Source: Mucilaginibacter sp. OK268
GTDB taxonomy: Bacteria > Bacteroidota > Bacteroidia > Sphingobacteriales > Sphingobacteriaceae
Length of the DNA stretch: 64,000 nt
NCBI RefSeq assembly: GCF_900103125.1
Contig: NZ_FNJV01000001.1
Span: forward strand, 930,001 to 994,000
Direction of reading: 5' to 3'
How positions within the stretch are numbered: the stretch's first letter is position 1; every line of letters starts with the position of its first letter. The notes beneath the pieces were generated by a model that saw only the letters and a list, made by a program, of their open reading frames with translations, was not told the origin of the DNA and searched no databases. Shown here one piece after another: positions 9,600-18,180 of this stretch. The position numbers were made by a program, and so were the translations under genes.

Positions 9600-10337
9600 A
9601 TGACCTATTGTCTGGGAATTAAAGTTAAAGAGGGGTTGCTGGCTATTGCCGATACCCGCATTACTACAGGAACCGATACTACTGTAAAAAAGAAGATCAC
9701 GATAGCACAAAAAGATCATTTTTCGCTTTTTATCATGACCAGCGGTTTGCGCTCGGTTCGGGATAAGGCCATTACTTACTTTACCGAACAGCTGGAAACC
9801 AGGGAGTTTAACAAGCTGTACAAAGCTGTAAATGCCTTTGGTGAAAAGGTGAAGCTGGCGGCCGTGGAAGACAAGGCGGCGTTGGAGCAGGCGGGTTTTA
9901 AGTTTGATCTGAATACCATTATTGGCGGACAGCTTCAGGATGATGATGAACACAAGTTGTTTTTGCTTTATCCCGAAGGTAACTGGGTGGAGCTGGGCGA
10001 GGGTTCGCCCTACGTGGTTATCGGCAACGCGGCGCATGGCAAGGCTATTTTAAACCGTACGCTTACCGAAAATTCGAGCCTGAAACTGGCTCTTAAGACT
10101 GGTTTTCTGTCGTTTGATTCAACCCGGGTAAGTGCCAATAACGTGGATTTTCCGATTGATGTGGTACTTTATAAGAAAGACAGCTTTGAGGTGGTGGAGC
10201 AGCGGTATGAGAAAAAGGACCTGGAATTTATATCGGCACAATGGGCCGAAGAGCTGAAGAACGCCCTTAACCATGTTTCGGAAGCCTGGATGGATCCGGC
10301 ATTTGAAAAACTAAACGAAATTACAGCTAAGAGTTGA
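9600..10337 (+). CDS. Anbu-type proteasome-like peptidase (T1 family)
   Basis: A 245-residue N-terminal nucleophile hydrolase related to HslV and proteasome beta subunits (COG3484). I chose the ATG at 9600, not the longer in-frame ORF from 9486, because Met removal exposes Thr1 of TYCLGIKV. Asp17 falls exactly at the catalytic position (IADTR), and lysines at 29-31 fit the catalytic Lys region. Anbu proteins self-assemble into ring or lock-washer oligomers. In many genomes they neighbour transglutaminase, alpha-E and ATP-grasp genes, and here the next gene is a transglutaminase. Neither of the other two partners is in the window. Confidence 0.88.
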   Translation: MTYCLGIKVKEGLLAIADTRITTGTDTTVKKKITIAQKDHFSLFIMTSGLRSVRDKAITYFTEQLETREFNKLYKAVNAFGEKVKLAAVEDKAALEQAGFKFDLNTIIGGQLQDDDEHKLFLLYPEGNWVELGEGSPYVVIGNAAHGKAILNRTLTENSSLKLALKTGFLSFDSTRVSANNVDFPIDVVLYKKDSFEVVEQRYEKKDLEFISAQWAEELKNALNHVSEAWMDPAFEKLNEITAKS

Positions 10338-10375
10338 TGAAAAGATTTTTAGAACAAGGATTTCTGAAGTAATAT

Positions 10376-10572
10376 CATTAACTTAAGCAAACACCGTAGG
10401 TGTTAAAGGTCGGTAGTAGAAGATTGAAAGAGGGTATCCCGCGTACCGTTAGGTACGCTACATCTTCCTCTGATATACAACGCGGTGGTATCGTACCTGA
10501 CGGCACGGGACTTTTGTTCCATTGTTTGCTACCGACCTTTGACCCCGATGGGGCCAGCTTCTTAAGTTAATG
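10376..10572. mobile_element. MITE-like non-coding element with terminal inverted repeats
   Basis: A 197-bp element ending in perfect 12-bp inverted repeats (CATTAACTTAAG at 10376-10387, CTTAAGTTAATG at 10561-10572). Inside are a second inverted pair (GGTCGGTAG near 10409, CTACCGACC near 10529) and a small palindrome, CGTACCGTTAGGTACG (10442-10457). It has no ORF. It sits between the Anbu and transglutaminase genes, so it may have inserted into an ancestral operon. I saw no clear target-site duplication. Confidence 0.6.
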
Positions 10573-10617
10573 GCACCGGAGCAAGAAAAAAGTCACTAAA
10601 TCAATAATTCAATAATT

Positions 10618-11466
10618 ATGAAGTTCAATGTGTTTACCCAAATGGAGTATGTGGTACAGTCGCCCGGCACATTGATATTAAATATACATGCCCTGCGCAC
10701 GCCTCACCAGGCCGTGCTGAACGAAGAATTTACCGTTGAACCCTATATTAAGGTAGAGGAGCTAGTATCAACACAGGCCGAAAACCGGCTGATCCGTTTT
10801 GAAGTGGCAGAACCGGGAACCATTAAAGTTACCTATAATGCTCTGGTTGATAATTACTACGAGGTAATTGATTATAGTCGGCAGGAAGAAACCTTGGTTG
10901 CCCAGCTAGATGTAAGCGTGCTGCCTTATCTGAACCCGAGCCGGTATTGCCAGTCGGACAAGTTATACCGCCTGGCGCATAACCTGTTTGGGCATATCGA
11001 TAATCCGTTTGAGCAGGTGGTAACCCTTACCGACTGGATCCATAACAATGTGCAATACCTGAGCGGTTATAGCAATGCGCAAACATCAGCCTTTGATACC
11101 GTGACCGAGCAGGTAGGGGTATGCCGGGACTTTGCCCACCTGGGCATAGCCCTGTGCCGGGCGCTTACCATACCGGCGCGCTATTTTACTGGCTATGCTT
11201 ATCACCTTAAACCTGCCGATTTTCATGCCTGCTTTGAGGCCTACCTGGGTGGCAACTGGGTGCTTTTTGATGCTACCAAACTGGTGCCGCTCAACGGCCT
11301 GATCAAAATAGCCACCGGCAGGGATGCTGCCGATACCGCCATAGCCAATATTTTTGGAGATGTAACTTTTACCACCATGCAGGTAAGTTGCGAACTGGCT
11401 GAGGCCGAAAACTTTGAACCGTTTTATTATGAAACGGGTGGTTTTAAAGGGCTGATGTACTTATAA
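10618..11466 (+). CDS. Transglutaminase-like cysteine peptidase family protein
   Basis: A 282-residue protein with an N-terminal beta-rich domain of the type found in bacterial transglutaminase-like proteins (about 1-100), then a papain-like transglutaminase core. The triad is visible: Cys169 in GVCRDFAH, His203 in DFHACFEAY and Asp218 in LFDATKL. There is no signal peptide, so it is cytosolic. Such proteins occur with Anbu peptidases and ATP-grasp/alpha-E proteins in proposed peptide-tagging systems. Here only the Anbu gene (281 nt upstream, across a MITE-like element) is present. The substrate is unknown. Confidence 0.88.
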   Translation: MKFNVFTQMEYVVQSPGTLILNIHALRTPHQAVLNEEFTVEPYIKVEELVSTQAENRLIRFEVAEPGTIKVTYNALVDNYYEVIDYSRQEETLVAQLDVSVLPYLNPSRYCQSDKLYRLAHNLFGHIDNPFEQVVTLTDWIHNNVQYLSGYSNAQTSAFDTVTEQVGVCRDFAHLGIALCRALTIPARYFTGYAYHLKPADFHACFEAYLGGNWVLFDATKLVPLNGLIKIATGRDAADTAIANIFGDVTFTTMQVSCELAEAENFEPFYYETGGFKGLMYL

Positions 11467-11706
11467 GCATAGCTATTCCGGTCCTATTTTTTAGGCCAGA
11501 CCCTGCGCATCCGCTTAGTCTGTTAATCCAAAGTTAAATTTTGGTAAATTTAATTAAGGGAGATCAAAAACAATTGTCCCGCTTATTTTCTTCTGAGTTA
11601 TAGTTTATACAACTCTTTGACATCAACAAGATGCTGATATATCAGTCCTGATAACGATTTGTGGATACGGGCGGAGGGATACATCATCGTCATAACCTGT
11701 TTTTAG

Positions 11707-13128
11707 ATGATGCATACCCATACCTGTTTCACTCACTTAAGGCCGCTGCTACTGCTTTATATCTTCATTATAAGTACCGGTGTGCTTTTTGCACAGGTGC
11801 CTTTTCACAGGCTTCCTGTTGTTCGGCATTCGGCACAGGATAGCTTTAAGGATACACTGATCAAGAAAAAATTTGGCCGTGCTGTAGGCGAACTCCTGAT
11901 AGCTGAACTGACGCCCTGGATCTTTGACCGCTACGTGGCCCAAAAAGACTACGCCCGGATCTCCTGGAAAACGGTTGGTCATAACCTGAATCCCGGCAGC
12001 TGGACCTGGGATAATGATCCTTTTCAAACCAATCAGTTTGGTCACCCTTACCACGGCAGTTTGTTTTACAGTGCATTTCGCAGCAATGGATATACGTTTT
12101 GGCAATCGGCCCCGGCAGCTGTGGTGGGCAGCTACCTATGGGAAACCTTTGCCGAAAACCAGGCCCCGGCACCAAATGATCTTATCAATACCAGCTTCGG
12201 GGGTATTGTATTGGGCGAAATGACCTACCGCTTCTCCAACAAGATCGTGAACAACAGGCAACGCGGTTTTAAAAGACAGGCGAGAGAGGTGCTTGGGTTT
12301 ATAGTAAATCCCATGAACGGGCTTAATCGCCTGTTGGATGGTAAATGGGGTAAGGTGTACGGAAGCCCAAAGGATCGCGACTCGACACGCATCAGCGCAG
12401 AGCTAGATTTGGGGCTGCGTAATGTAAATGAAAGCGGCAAAGGTTTACGCGCGGGCGGGCATTTTGGCTGGTACGGCCGGGCACGGATGTTGTATGGCGA
12501 CCCTTCCGAAGATTTAAAAACGCCTTTCAGCAATATAGCCGTTACCGCCGAATTTGGGCAGGATGACAGTACCAATGTTAATGTGATCAGTGTGTACGGA
12601 TCACTTGCCGGCTGGGATATTTCCATTAAGGATAATATCAGGAACCTGCTGATCCTATCGGCCAATTACGATTATATCCATAACCGGGCATTTTTTTATG
12701 GCGGGCAAAGTGTTAAGTTTAATATGCTGTCGGAGTACAGGTTTAATAAAAACCTCAAGATCAATACTTCATTTGGTGCAGGCCCCATATTGCTGGCCGC
12801 CATACCAGATCCTTATCTTTTTAAAGGTCGTAATTATGACTACGGGCCAGGTTTTGCTATCAACGGTGGGGGAACCATCAGCATTTTTAATAAAATATTC
12901 TACGGAATTAATTACCGGGGTGGATGGATGATAACGGTTAACGGCAATAATTCGCACTATTTTTTACATGCGGTTTCGAGCGAGCTGAGCTATATGTTCA
13001 TTAAGGGGTTTTCTATTTGCGCTGAGCCGGGTTATTTCAGGCTGGAGGGTAATTACAAGGATCATCCGGATGTAGACAAAACCTATCCCTACCTCAGGGT
13101 TTCGACCAGGTATAGTGTAATTTTTTAA
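11707..13128 (+). CDS. DUF3943 domain envelope protein
   Basis: A 473-residue exported protein. The signal peptide spans about 1-30 (hydrophobic LLLLYIFIISTGVLFA, then Q). The DUF3943 region (about 65-170) carries the characteristic segment WDNDPFQTNQFGHPYHGSL, then WETFAEN. The C-terminal half alternates short hydrophobic and polar stretches and ends in SVIF, which fits an outer-membrane beta barrel. The first two codons are both ATG, so the start may be 3 nt later. The function of the family is not established. tRNA-Cys lies convergently 19 nt downstream. Confidence 0.82.
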   Translation: MMHTHTCFTHLRPLLLLYIFIISTGVLFAQVPFHRLPVVRHSAQDSFKDTLIKKKFGRAVGELLIAELTPWIFDRYVAQKDYARISWKTVGHNLNPGSWTWDNDPFQTNQFGHPYHGSLFYSAFRSNGYTFWQSAPAAVVGSYLWETFAENQAPAPNDLINTSFGGIVLGEMTYRFSNKIVNNRQRGFKRQAREVLGFIVNPMNGLNRLLDGKWGKVYGSPKDRDSTRISAELDLGLRNVNESGKGLRAGGHFGWYGRARMLYGDPSEDLKTPFSNIAVTAEFGQDDSTNVNVISVYGSLAGWDISIKDNIRNLLILSANYDYIHNRAFFYGGQSVKFNMLSEYRFNKNLKINTSFGAGPILLAAIPDPYLFKGRNYDYGPGFAINGGGTISIFNKIFYGINYRGGWMITVNGNNSHYFLHAVSSELSYMFIKGFSICAEPGYFRLEGNYKDHPDVDKTYPYLRVSTRYSVIF

Positions 13129-13147
13129 GGAAAAAAAGGAAAATTTG

Positions 13148-13218
13148 ACGTCGCGGGCAGATTCGAACTGCCGTAGAAGGTTTTGCAGACCTTAACCTAT
13201 CCTCTCGGTCACGCGACT
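13148..13218 (-). tRNA. tRNA-Cys (anticodon GCA)
   Basis: The reverse strand folds as a cloverleaf. The acceptor strands are AGTCGCG/CGCGACG and the D stem is ACC/GGT. The anticodon stem is AAGGT/ACCTT around CTGCAAA (anticodon GCA). The T arm is GGCAG-TTCGAAT-CTGCC, and the discriminator is U73 as expected for Cys. CCA is not encoded (the genome reads CAA). The 1:72 position is A:G, a mismatch, while the other six acceptor pairs are canonical. Confidence 0.88.
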
Positions 13219-13244
13219 TTTTAAAAAAAAACTATAAATCACTT

Positions 13245-13466
13245 ATGGAAGATGGAAGGGTAAGATCTTTGTTTATCTTTCTCCTATACGGAGCAGGAAT
13301 TAGCACCTTTTACATTATGCGGATGTACAGGTTGCTAAGACGTCTTTGGGCCTTTCCCTCAGTCTTTCTTGATAAGCGTCATAAAGAACTATTTGTCGTT
13401 GTTGACCCTGCAAATATAAAAACTATTTATATAATTCCTATAGATTTAGTAGAATATTTTAAATAA
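13245..13466 (+). CDS. Small hypothetical ORF, doubtful
   Basis: A 73-codon open frame with an N-terminal hydrophobic stretch (SLFIFLLYGAGISTFYI) and a basic region. I do not recognise it. It occupies the region just upstream of the divergent tRNA gene, so it overlaps DNA where the tRNA promoter should be, and it has no operon partner. It could be a small membrane protein or a chance ORF. Confidence 0.25.
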   Translation: MEDGRVRSLFIFLLYGAGISTFYIMRMYRLLRRLWAFPSVFLDKRHKELFVVVDPANIKTIYIIPIDLVEYFK

Positions 13467-13487
13467 ATTAATTTAACCTCAATATAG

Positions 13488-13578
13488 GTCATCCCGAACT
13501 TGTTTCGGGATCCCACAGGACAGGTAACCTTGCATAGTACACATTGCTGGTGAGATGCCGAAACAAGTTCGGCATGAC
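13488..13578. repeat. Dispersed palindromic repeat, family R2, copy 2
   Basis: An inverted repeat with arms GTCATCCCGAACTTGTTTCG and GCCGAAACAAGTTCGGCATG, imperfectly paired, with a 35-45 nt core. It is related to the copies at 9360-9482 and 54453-54544. It lies 69 nt upstream of argH. Confidence 0.8.
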
Positions 13579-13647
13579 GTAGCAAAGTAGCTTTGCTAAT
13601 TCCAACAAACCAAATAGTAATTACACAATAATTCACATATTTGCACC

Positions 13648-14982
13648 ATGAGTAAGTTATGGCAAAAAACTACCAACGTAAATGAACTGGTAGAGAGCTT
13701 TACTGTTGGCCGCGACAGGGAATTTGACGAGCAAATGGCAGCCTTTGATGTGTTAGGATCATTGGCCCATACCCGTATGCTGCAAAGCATAGGATTGATG
13801 GATACTGCCGATCTTGACCTGGTACAGCGCGAGTTAAAAGCCATATACGCCGATATTGAAAAAGGCGGTTTTATCATTGAGGATGGAGTAGAGGATGTAC
13901 ACTCGCAGGTAGAGATGCTGCTTACCCAACGCATAGGCGATGCCGGCAAGAAAATCCATAGCGGTCGCTCCCGTAACGACCAGGTGCTGGTTGATCTGAA
14001 ATTGTTTTTCCGCCACCAGTTACAACAGGTGGTTGAAGAAACGGAAACGCTGTTTCGCCAGTTAATTACCCTCAGCGAAAAGCATAAGGATGTTTTACTG
14101 CCTGGCTATACGCATTTGCAGGTAGCCATGCCATCGTCATTTGGTTTGTGGTTTGGCGCCTATGCCGAAAGCCTGGCCGATGACCTGGAGCTTGTTTTGG
14201 CAGCTTATCGCATCACCAATAAAAATCCGCTGGGTTCGGCAGCGGGTTATGGCTCGTCGTTCCCGTTAAACCGTACTTTAACCACCCAGTTGCTGGGTTT
14301 TGATAGTTTAAATTACAACGTAGTATATGCGCAGATGGGGCGCGGTAAAACTGAGCGGATCATCGCACAGGCTTTATCGTCTGTAGCGGCCACGCTGGCT
14401 AAAATGGCAATGGATCAGGCGCTATACCTGAGCCAGAATTTTGCTTTTGTAAGCTATCCGGATACTTTAACTACAGGCAGCAGCATTATGCCGCATAAAA
14501 AGAATCCCGATGTTTGGGAAATTATGCGTGGCAAATGTAATCGCCTGCAGGCATTGCCGACCGATGTAGCCATGATGACCACCAACCTGCCATCGGGTTA
14601 TCACCGCGAGCTTCAATTACTGAAAGAATTACTGTTCCCGGCTTTTGCTGACCTGAAAAGCTGCCTGCATATGGCTACCTTTATGCTGCAAAACATCAGT
14701 GTAAATGCCGATATTTTAAAAGACCCCAAGTATGCTTACCTGTTCAGTGTGGAGGAAGTGAACCGCATGGTATTAAACGGCACACCTTTCCGTGATGCCT
14801 ACAAACAGGTAGGCCTGGCTATTGAACAGGGCGATTTTAACCCCGACAAAACCGTAAACCATACCCACGAAGGCAGTATAGGCAACCTGGGCAATGAACA
14901 AATTACGGCTGCCTTTGATAAATTGCTCACCAATTTTGATTTTGAAAAGGTTGATAAAGCGATAAAAGAACTGGTGAAATAA
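13648..14982 (+). CDS. argH: Argininosuccinate lyase
   Basis: A 444-residue enzyme splitting argininosuccinate into arginine and fumarate, the last step of arginine synthesis. Fumarase/aspartase superfamily blocks are present: GRSRNDQV (106-113), GYTHLQVAMP (153-162), and the signature GSSIMPHKKNPD (277-288) that carries the catalytic serine loop. The length is within the usual range (about 440-470). No other arg gene lies next to it in this window, so in this genome it is detached from any arg operon. A palindromic repeat follows 14 nt after the stop. Confidence 0.97.
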   Translation: MSKLWQKTTNVNELVESFTVGRDREFDEQMAAFDVLGSLAHTRMLQSIGLMDTADLDLVQRELKAIYADIEKGGFIIEDGVEDVHSQVEMLLTQRIGDAGKKIHSGRSRNDQVLVDLKLFFRHQLQQVVEETETLFRQLITLSEKHKDVLLPGYTHLQVAMPSSFGLWFGAYAESLADDLELVLAAYRITNKNPLGSAAGYGSSFPLNRTLTTQLLGFDSLNYNVVYAQMGRGKTERIIAQALSSVAATLAKMAMDQALYLSQNFAFVSYPDTLTTGSSIMPHKKNPDVWEIMRGKCNRLQALPTDVAMMTTNLPSGYHRELQLLKELLFPAFADLKSCLHMATFMLQNISVNADILKDPKYAYLFSVEEVNRMVLNGTPFRDAYKQVGLAIEQGDFNPDKTVNHTHEGSIGNLGNEQITAAFDKLLTNFDFEKVDKAIKELVK

Positions 14983-14996
14983 AAAAAATATCTACA

Positions 14997-15079
14997 CGTC
15001 ATTGCGAGGTACGAAGCAATCCCCGATAAGCAGGTTCGCTCTGTATAGTATAGAGATTGCTTCGTACCTCGCAATGACG
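14997..15079. repeat. Dispersed palindromic repeat, family R1, copy 2
   Basis: Perfect 25-nt arms (14997-15021 and 15055-15079). Its 33-nt core is the reverse complement of the core at 2537-2623 with only a few differences. It begins 14 nt after argH. Confidence 0.85.
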
Positions 15080-15132
15080 ACAATTGTACAAATCGGTGAA
15101 ATCATAAAGTAATCAGTGTAATCACTAAACAA

Positions 15133-15333
15133 ATGAACGGACAAAACAGAAGCGATATATACCCAGGCCTGGAGGTTGACATTATCCTAAAGAAAGATCA
15201 GCGTACAGGTACCCTTACACGTGGTTTTGTAAAAAGACTGTTAACCAGCTCGGCTTATCATTCTAGGGGTATCAAAGTGCAGTTAGATGACGGACAGGTT
15301 GGCCGTGTAGCCTGGATAGTGGAAGAAGAATAG
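15133..15333 (+). CDS. YwbE family protein
   Basis: A 66-residue protein matching the YwbE family: IYPGLEVDIILKKDQRTGTLTRG, then LTSSAYHSRGIKVQLDDGQVGRV, ending in IVEEE. The family is widespread and small, with no established function; the fold is a predicted small beta barrel. It begins 151 nt after argH, beyond an R1 repeat. Its TAG stop is embedded in the left arm of an AGTCAAG-type stem-loop. Confidence 0.9.
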   Translation: MNGQNRSDIYPGLEVDIILKKDQRTGTLTRGFVKRLLTSSAYHSRGIKVQLDDGQVGRVAWIVEEE

Positions 15334-15402
15334 AGTCAAGAACCAAGAATCAAGACAGAAAACAATCTTTTCTTAATTCTTGACTCTTGGTTCTTGACTC
15401 TA
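15331..15402. repeat. Inverted repeat of GAGTCAAG/GAACCAAG units
   Basis: The left arm is TAGAGTCAAGAACCAAGA and the right arm TCTTGGTTCTTGACTCTA, giving a stem of more than 18 bp with a 36-nt interior. A further ACTCTTGACTC unit follows. It contains the YwbE stop codon and could end that transcript. Similar unit-built stems occur at 3099-3466 and 59512-59640. Confidence 0.7.
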
Positions 15403-15482
15403 TTACCTAAACTCTTGACTCTTTTTAAGTAATTCATTAATTCTACACAATTCATCACCATATTTACGGTATAAACTTTCTT

Positions 15483-16178
15483 ATGCCTGCAAATAAAATA
15501 AAATCAAAGGTTTGGTTTCGGTTGGATGCTCATTACCGGGTGCTTATTTCATTAGTAATAAGTGGCATCGTTTTGCTTTTGTCCCTGGGGCATTGTAGTA
15601 CGCCTGCGGTAATACTGGTCACCTGGATTGCCTTTGCATTGACCATTATCATTATGGATTGGGTAATCATCCTGTCCTCTCACCCCATGGAAGTGCGTAA
15701 AATAGCCCGGATCCAGGATTCCAGCCGTACGTTGATATTCCTGTTTGTGATCGTAGCTTCCATAGTGAGCACACTGGCTATATTTTTTCTGCTTAAATCA
15801 TCCAAACACTTGTCGCCAGAAGCAGTAACCGAGCATGTTTTGCTGGGTATGGCATCAGTTATTGTTTCCTGGATTTTGGTGCATACCATATTTACGCTAC
15901 GTTACGCGCATATGTATTATACCACTGATGTGGATGACGACGGTAAAAAGAAAACACTGGGCGGTCTTGAATTTCCGGGTGATGAAAAACAGCCGGATTA
16001 TCTCGATTTTGTTTATTTCTCCTTTGTGATCGGCATGACCTTCCAGGTATCGGACGTGGAGATATCTTCCCGCCAGATCCGTCGCCTGGCCTGGATCCAT
16101 GGAATGATCTCATTTGCTTTTAATACTGCTATAGTAGCCTTAAGTATTAACGTAATATCCGGCCTGGTATCTAACTAA
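15483..16178 (+). CDS. DUF1345 membrane protein
   Basis: A 231-residue inner-membrane protein with five or six hydrophobic helices (about 18-33, 40-64, 83-106, 121-145, 173-186, 206-226). The family-typical features are the YAHMYY segment (about 141-146) after the fourth helix and DYLDFVYFSFVIGMTFQVSDVEI (about 171-193). The function of DUF1345 is unknown. The last 4 nt overlap the convergent DUF72 gene. Confidence 0.88.
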   Translation: MPANKIKSKVWFRLDAHYRVLISLVISGIVLLLSLGHCSTPAVILVTWIAFALTIIIMDWVIILSSHPMEVRKIARIQDSSRTLIFLFVIVASIVSTLAIFFLLKSSKHLSPEAVTEHVLLGMASVIVSWILVHTIFTLRYAHMYYTTDVDDDGKKKTLGGLEFPGDEKQPDYLDFVYFSFVIGMTFQVSDVEISSRQIRRLAWIHGMISFAFNTAIVALSINVISGLVSN

Positions 16179-17101
16179 AACAAGGTACTTTGTGCTTCGA
16201 TGAATTTAGGGCGAAGCAATTGCGTACCTAATGCTTTGTTTAGCTCGTCAGTCACATAATCAGCCAGGATAGGTGAGTAGCGTTCATCGTGCTGGTGCAT
16301 AAAAAACCATACCGATCTTAAGCCCTGTTGCTGCCATTGTTTAATGCGGACAATCCACTCATCTAAACGGGCCTTGTCCGAATCAAAATTATCCCCCACC
16401 AATCCATTACCCACAAAGCGGATAAACGCATGCGGCGTGGGTAGGTTCATGTGTACCACATCGCGCCTACCGGTAGCATCGGTAATTACCGCGCCGATGT
16501 TGAGGTCATGAAATAGCTTGAAAACCTTTTCGCTGTTCTCGGGCAGGGCAAACCATTCCTTATGCCGCAGCTCTACAAAAACAGGTACATCTTTGGGTAA
16601 TTGCTCCAGGTATGCTTTTAGCTCCGGGAAGCTTTTTGGGGTATAGTTATCGCTCAGTTGCAAAAACATAGGTCCCAGTTTATCGCCAAAGGCCATAACA
16701 CCTTCGTAATAGCTGGTGGTGATATCTTCGGCATTTTTTAGTCTGCGGATATGACTGATGCTTTGCGAAAATTTGGGGCAGAATTTAAAATCGGGATTGC
16801 TGTCGGCTTTGGCTTTCCATTTGGTAATAGTGTCGGGTCCATAAACATTGTAGAATGTGGCGTTGAGCTCAATACAGTCAAAGTGCTTTACGTATTCGTC
16901 CAAAAAATTGGCCTCTTTGGTTTTAAGCGGATAGATCTGGCCTACCCATTCCTTACGGCCCCATTTGGCACAACCCACGCGAACCTGTAATGGCTCCTTG
17001 CTTTTTGCAGCCGCCAAAGTGCTTAAAGTAAGCGCAGTGTCTGGGGGAAGGGTAAAATCTATAGTAGCTAATTCTTGCGGGGTAACGCGGCCAAATTCCA
17101 T
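16175..17101 (-). CDS. DUF72 domain protein
   Basis: A 308-residue cytosolic protein of the DUF72 (YecE-like) TIM-barrel family. The characteristic blocks are VRVGCAKWGRKEWVGQIYP (about 41-59), FDCIELNATFYNVY (about 74-87), FKFCPKFSQSISH (about 107-119) and VFVELRHKEWF (about 172-182). The biochemical role is not established. The 3' end overlaps the DUF1345 gene by 4 nt in convergent orientation. Confidence 0.92.
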   Translation of the reverse strand: MEFGRVTPQELATIDFTLPPDTALTLSTLAAAKSKEPLQVRVGCAKWGRKEWVGQIYPLKTKEANFLDEYVKHFDCIELNATFYNVYGPDTITKWKAKADSNPDFKFCPKFSQSISHIRRLKNAEDITTSYYEGVMAFGDKLGPMFLQLSDNYTPKSFPELKAYLEQLPKDVPVFVELRHKEWFALPENSEKVFKLFHDLNIGAVITDATGRRDVVHMNLPTPHAFIRFVGNGLVGDNFDSDKARLDEWIVRIKQWQQQGLRSVWFFMHQHDERYSPILADYVTDELNKALGTQLLRPKFIEAQSTLF

Positions 17102-17403
17102 ATCATCAGGTTGATTAAGTTTTATAAAAGTATGATTTATTTAAAAAGCCCGGTAGATTATTTAATGTCAGCCCCCTGATCTCTATTAAAATAAATAGCG
17201 TAAAAGTACTACCGCTAAACAGTAAAACTACTGGGTTTATTCCTTTTATATGTCTTTAGATTTACTAATAACAAATTGAAAAAGAGTTATTTATAAAAGA
17301 ATCATCATCCATTAAAAGGAATAAAGCCGAAAATCCTGATAAAAGAGTAAGCCCCCGGTAAGCCGAAAACGGGATAAAAAGAATAGGCAAAAAATATACA
17401 TCA
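17102..17403. other. Non-coding intergenic stretch
   Basis: AT-rich DNA between the divergent DUF72 and DUF6345-like genes. It should hold both promoters. I see no repeat, RNA gene or ORF in it beyond a weak CCCCCGG/CCG hairpin near 17351-17372. Confidence 0.4.
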
Positions 17404-18090
17404 ATGAAAAAGGTGATTATAATAATGTCTGCAATTGTAATGATCGCAGCTTACAATTCAAAAGGAGCTGATAGAATGGAAGGCGGGTATGCCGGAACCA
17501 AAGATCAGGGCCATGATGAAGTAGTGTACAATTTTTTAAAGCACTTCAGCTATGAACAATATTACTGGGCCTATGATTTTCAATTTACCAGTATTAACAA
17601 CAGTCGGGTTGACGCTATGGACTTTGCCATATTTGCCGGTCATGGCAATCAATGGTTTATCAGCACAACTTCGGGCGGTGTAAACCTGGCCACAGCGGGC
17701 AATACCTCTAATAAAGGTTATGGCGACTGGAATTGTGAGTTTATTGCTTTTGAATCATGCGATGTGGTACCAAGTCCACTGGAACAAGCCGACTGGTGGA
17801 GCAACTGGGTTAAGGATGGGGCCGTATTTGATGGTCTGCATCAAGCATGCGGTTTCCGGACCTTATCGTGGCAATCAACTGACCAGGATATTACAGATTA
17901 TTACGGAAGTGCCATACATTCCGGTTACGGCGTTTGGCAATCTTGGTTTGATGCCATTAACAACGAAGGCAGAGGGGATGAATTGGGTGCATGTGTTATG
18001 AACCCAACATGTCAGTTTGATACACATGCTTCGTTCGTTGCCGATCCAGCACCTGGCGATCAAAGATTGCATATATGGTATCAGTACTAG
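17404..18090 (+). CDS. Secreted DUF6345-like protein with clan CD-type His/Cys pair
   Basis: A 228-residue exported protein (signal peptide about 1-20, hydrophobic VIIIMSAIVMIAAY). The mature part contains MDFAIFAGHGN (about 72-82, His80-Gly81) and, 38 residues later, EFIAFESCDVV (about 112-122, Cys119). A hydrophobic strand then HG, and a hydrophobic strand then small residue-Cys, is the pattern of clan CD peptidases (caspase/gingipain/C11). I recall this segment as the DUF6345 domain, usually the C-terminal half of longer proteins. The protease activity is inferred. A lipoprotein gene follows 90 nt later. Confidence 0.72.
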   Translation: MKKVIIIMSAIVMIAAYNSKGADRMEGGYAGTKDQGHDEVVYNFLKHFSYEQYYWAYDFQFTSINNSRVDAMDFAIFAGHGNQWFISTTSGGVNLATAGNTSNKGYGDWNCEFIAFESCDVVPSPLEQADWWSNWVKDGAVFDGLHQACGFRTLSWQSTDQDITDYYGSAIHSGYGVWQSWFDAINNEGRGDELGACVMNPTCQFDTHASFVADPAPGDQRLHIWYQY

Positions 18091-18180
18091 TAATTAAATA
18101 TTAAATTTTATGGAACTATCATGAGCCTTTATCACATTACTGCCCGGAATAGTTTCATCACCTTAAAACAAATCAGATCG

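Noticed and set aside
9304..9603. 99-codon ORF before the Anbu gene
   Set aside because: It runs through an R2 palindromic repeat, and its C-terminal part overlaps the leader of the Anbu gene; no domain character.
14799..15083. 94-codon minus-strand ORF over the end of argH
   Set aside because: It is antisense to argH and extended only by the R1 repeat.
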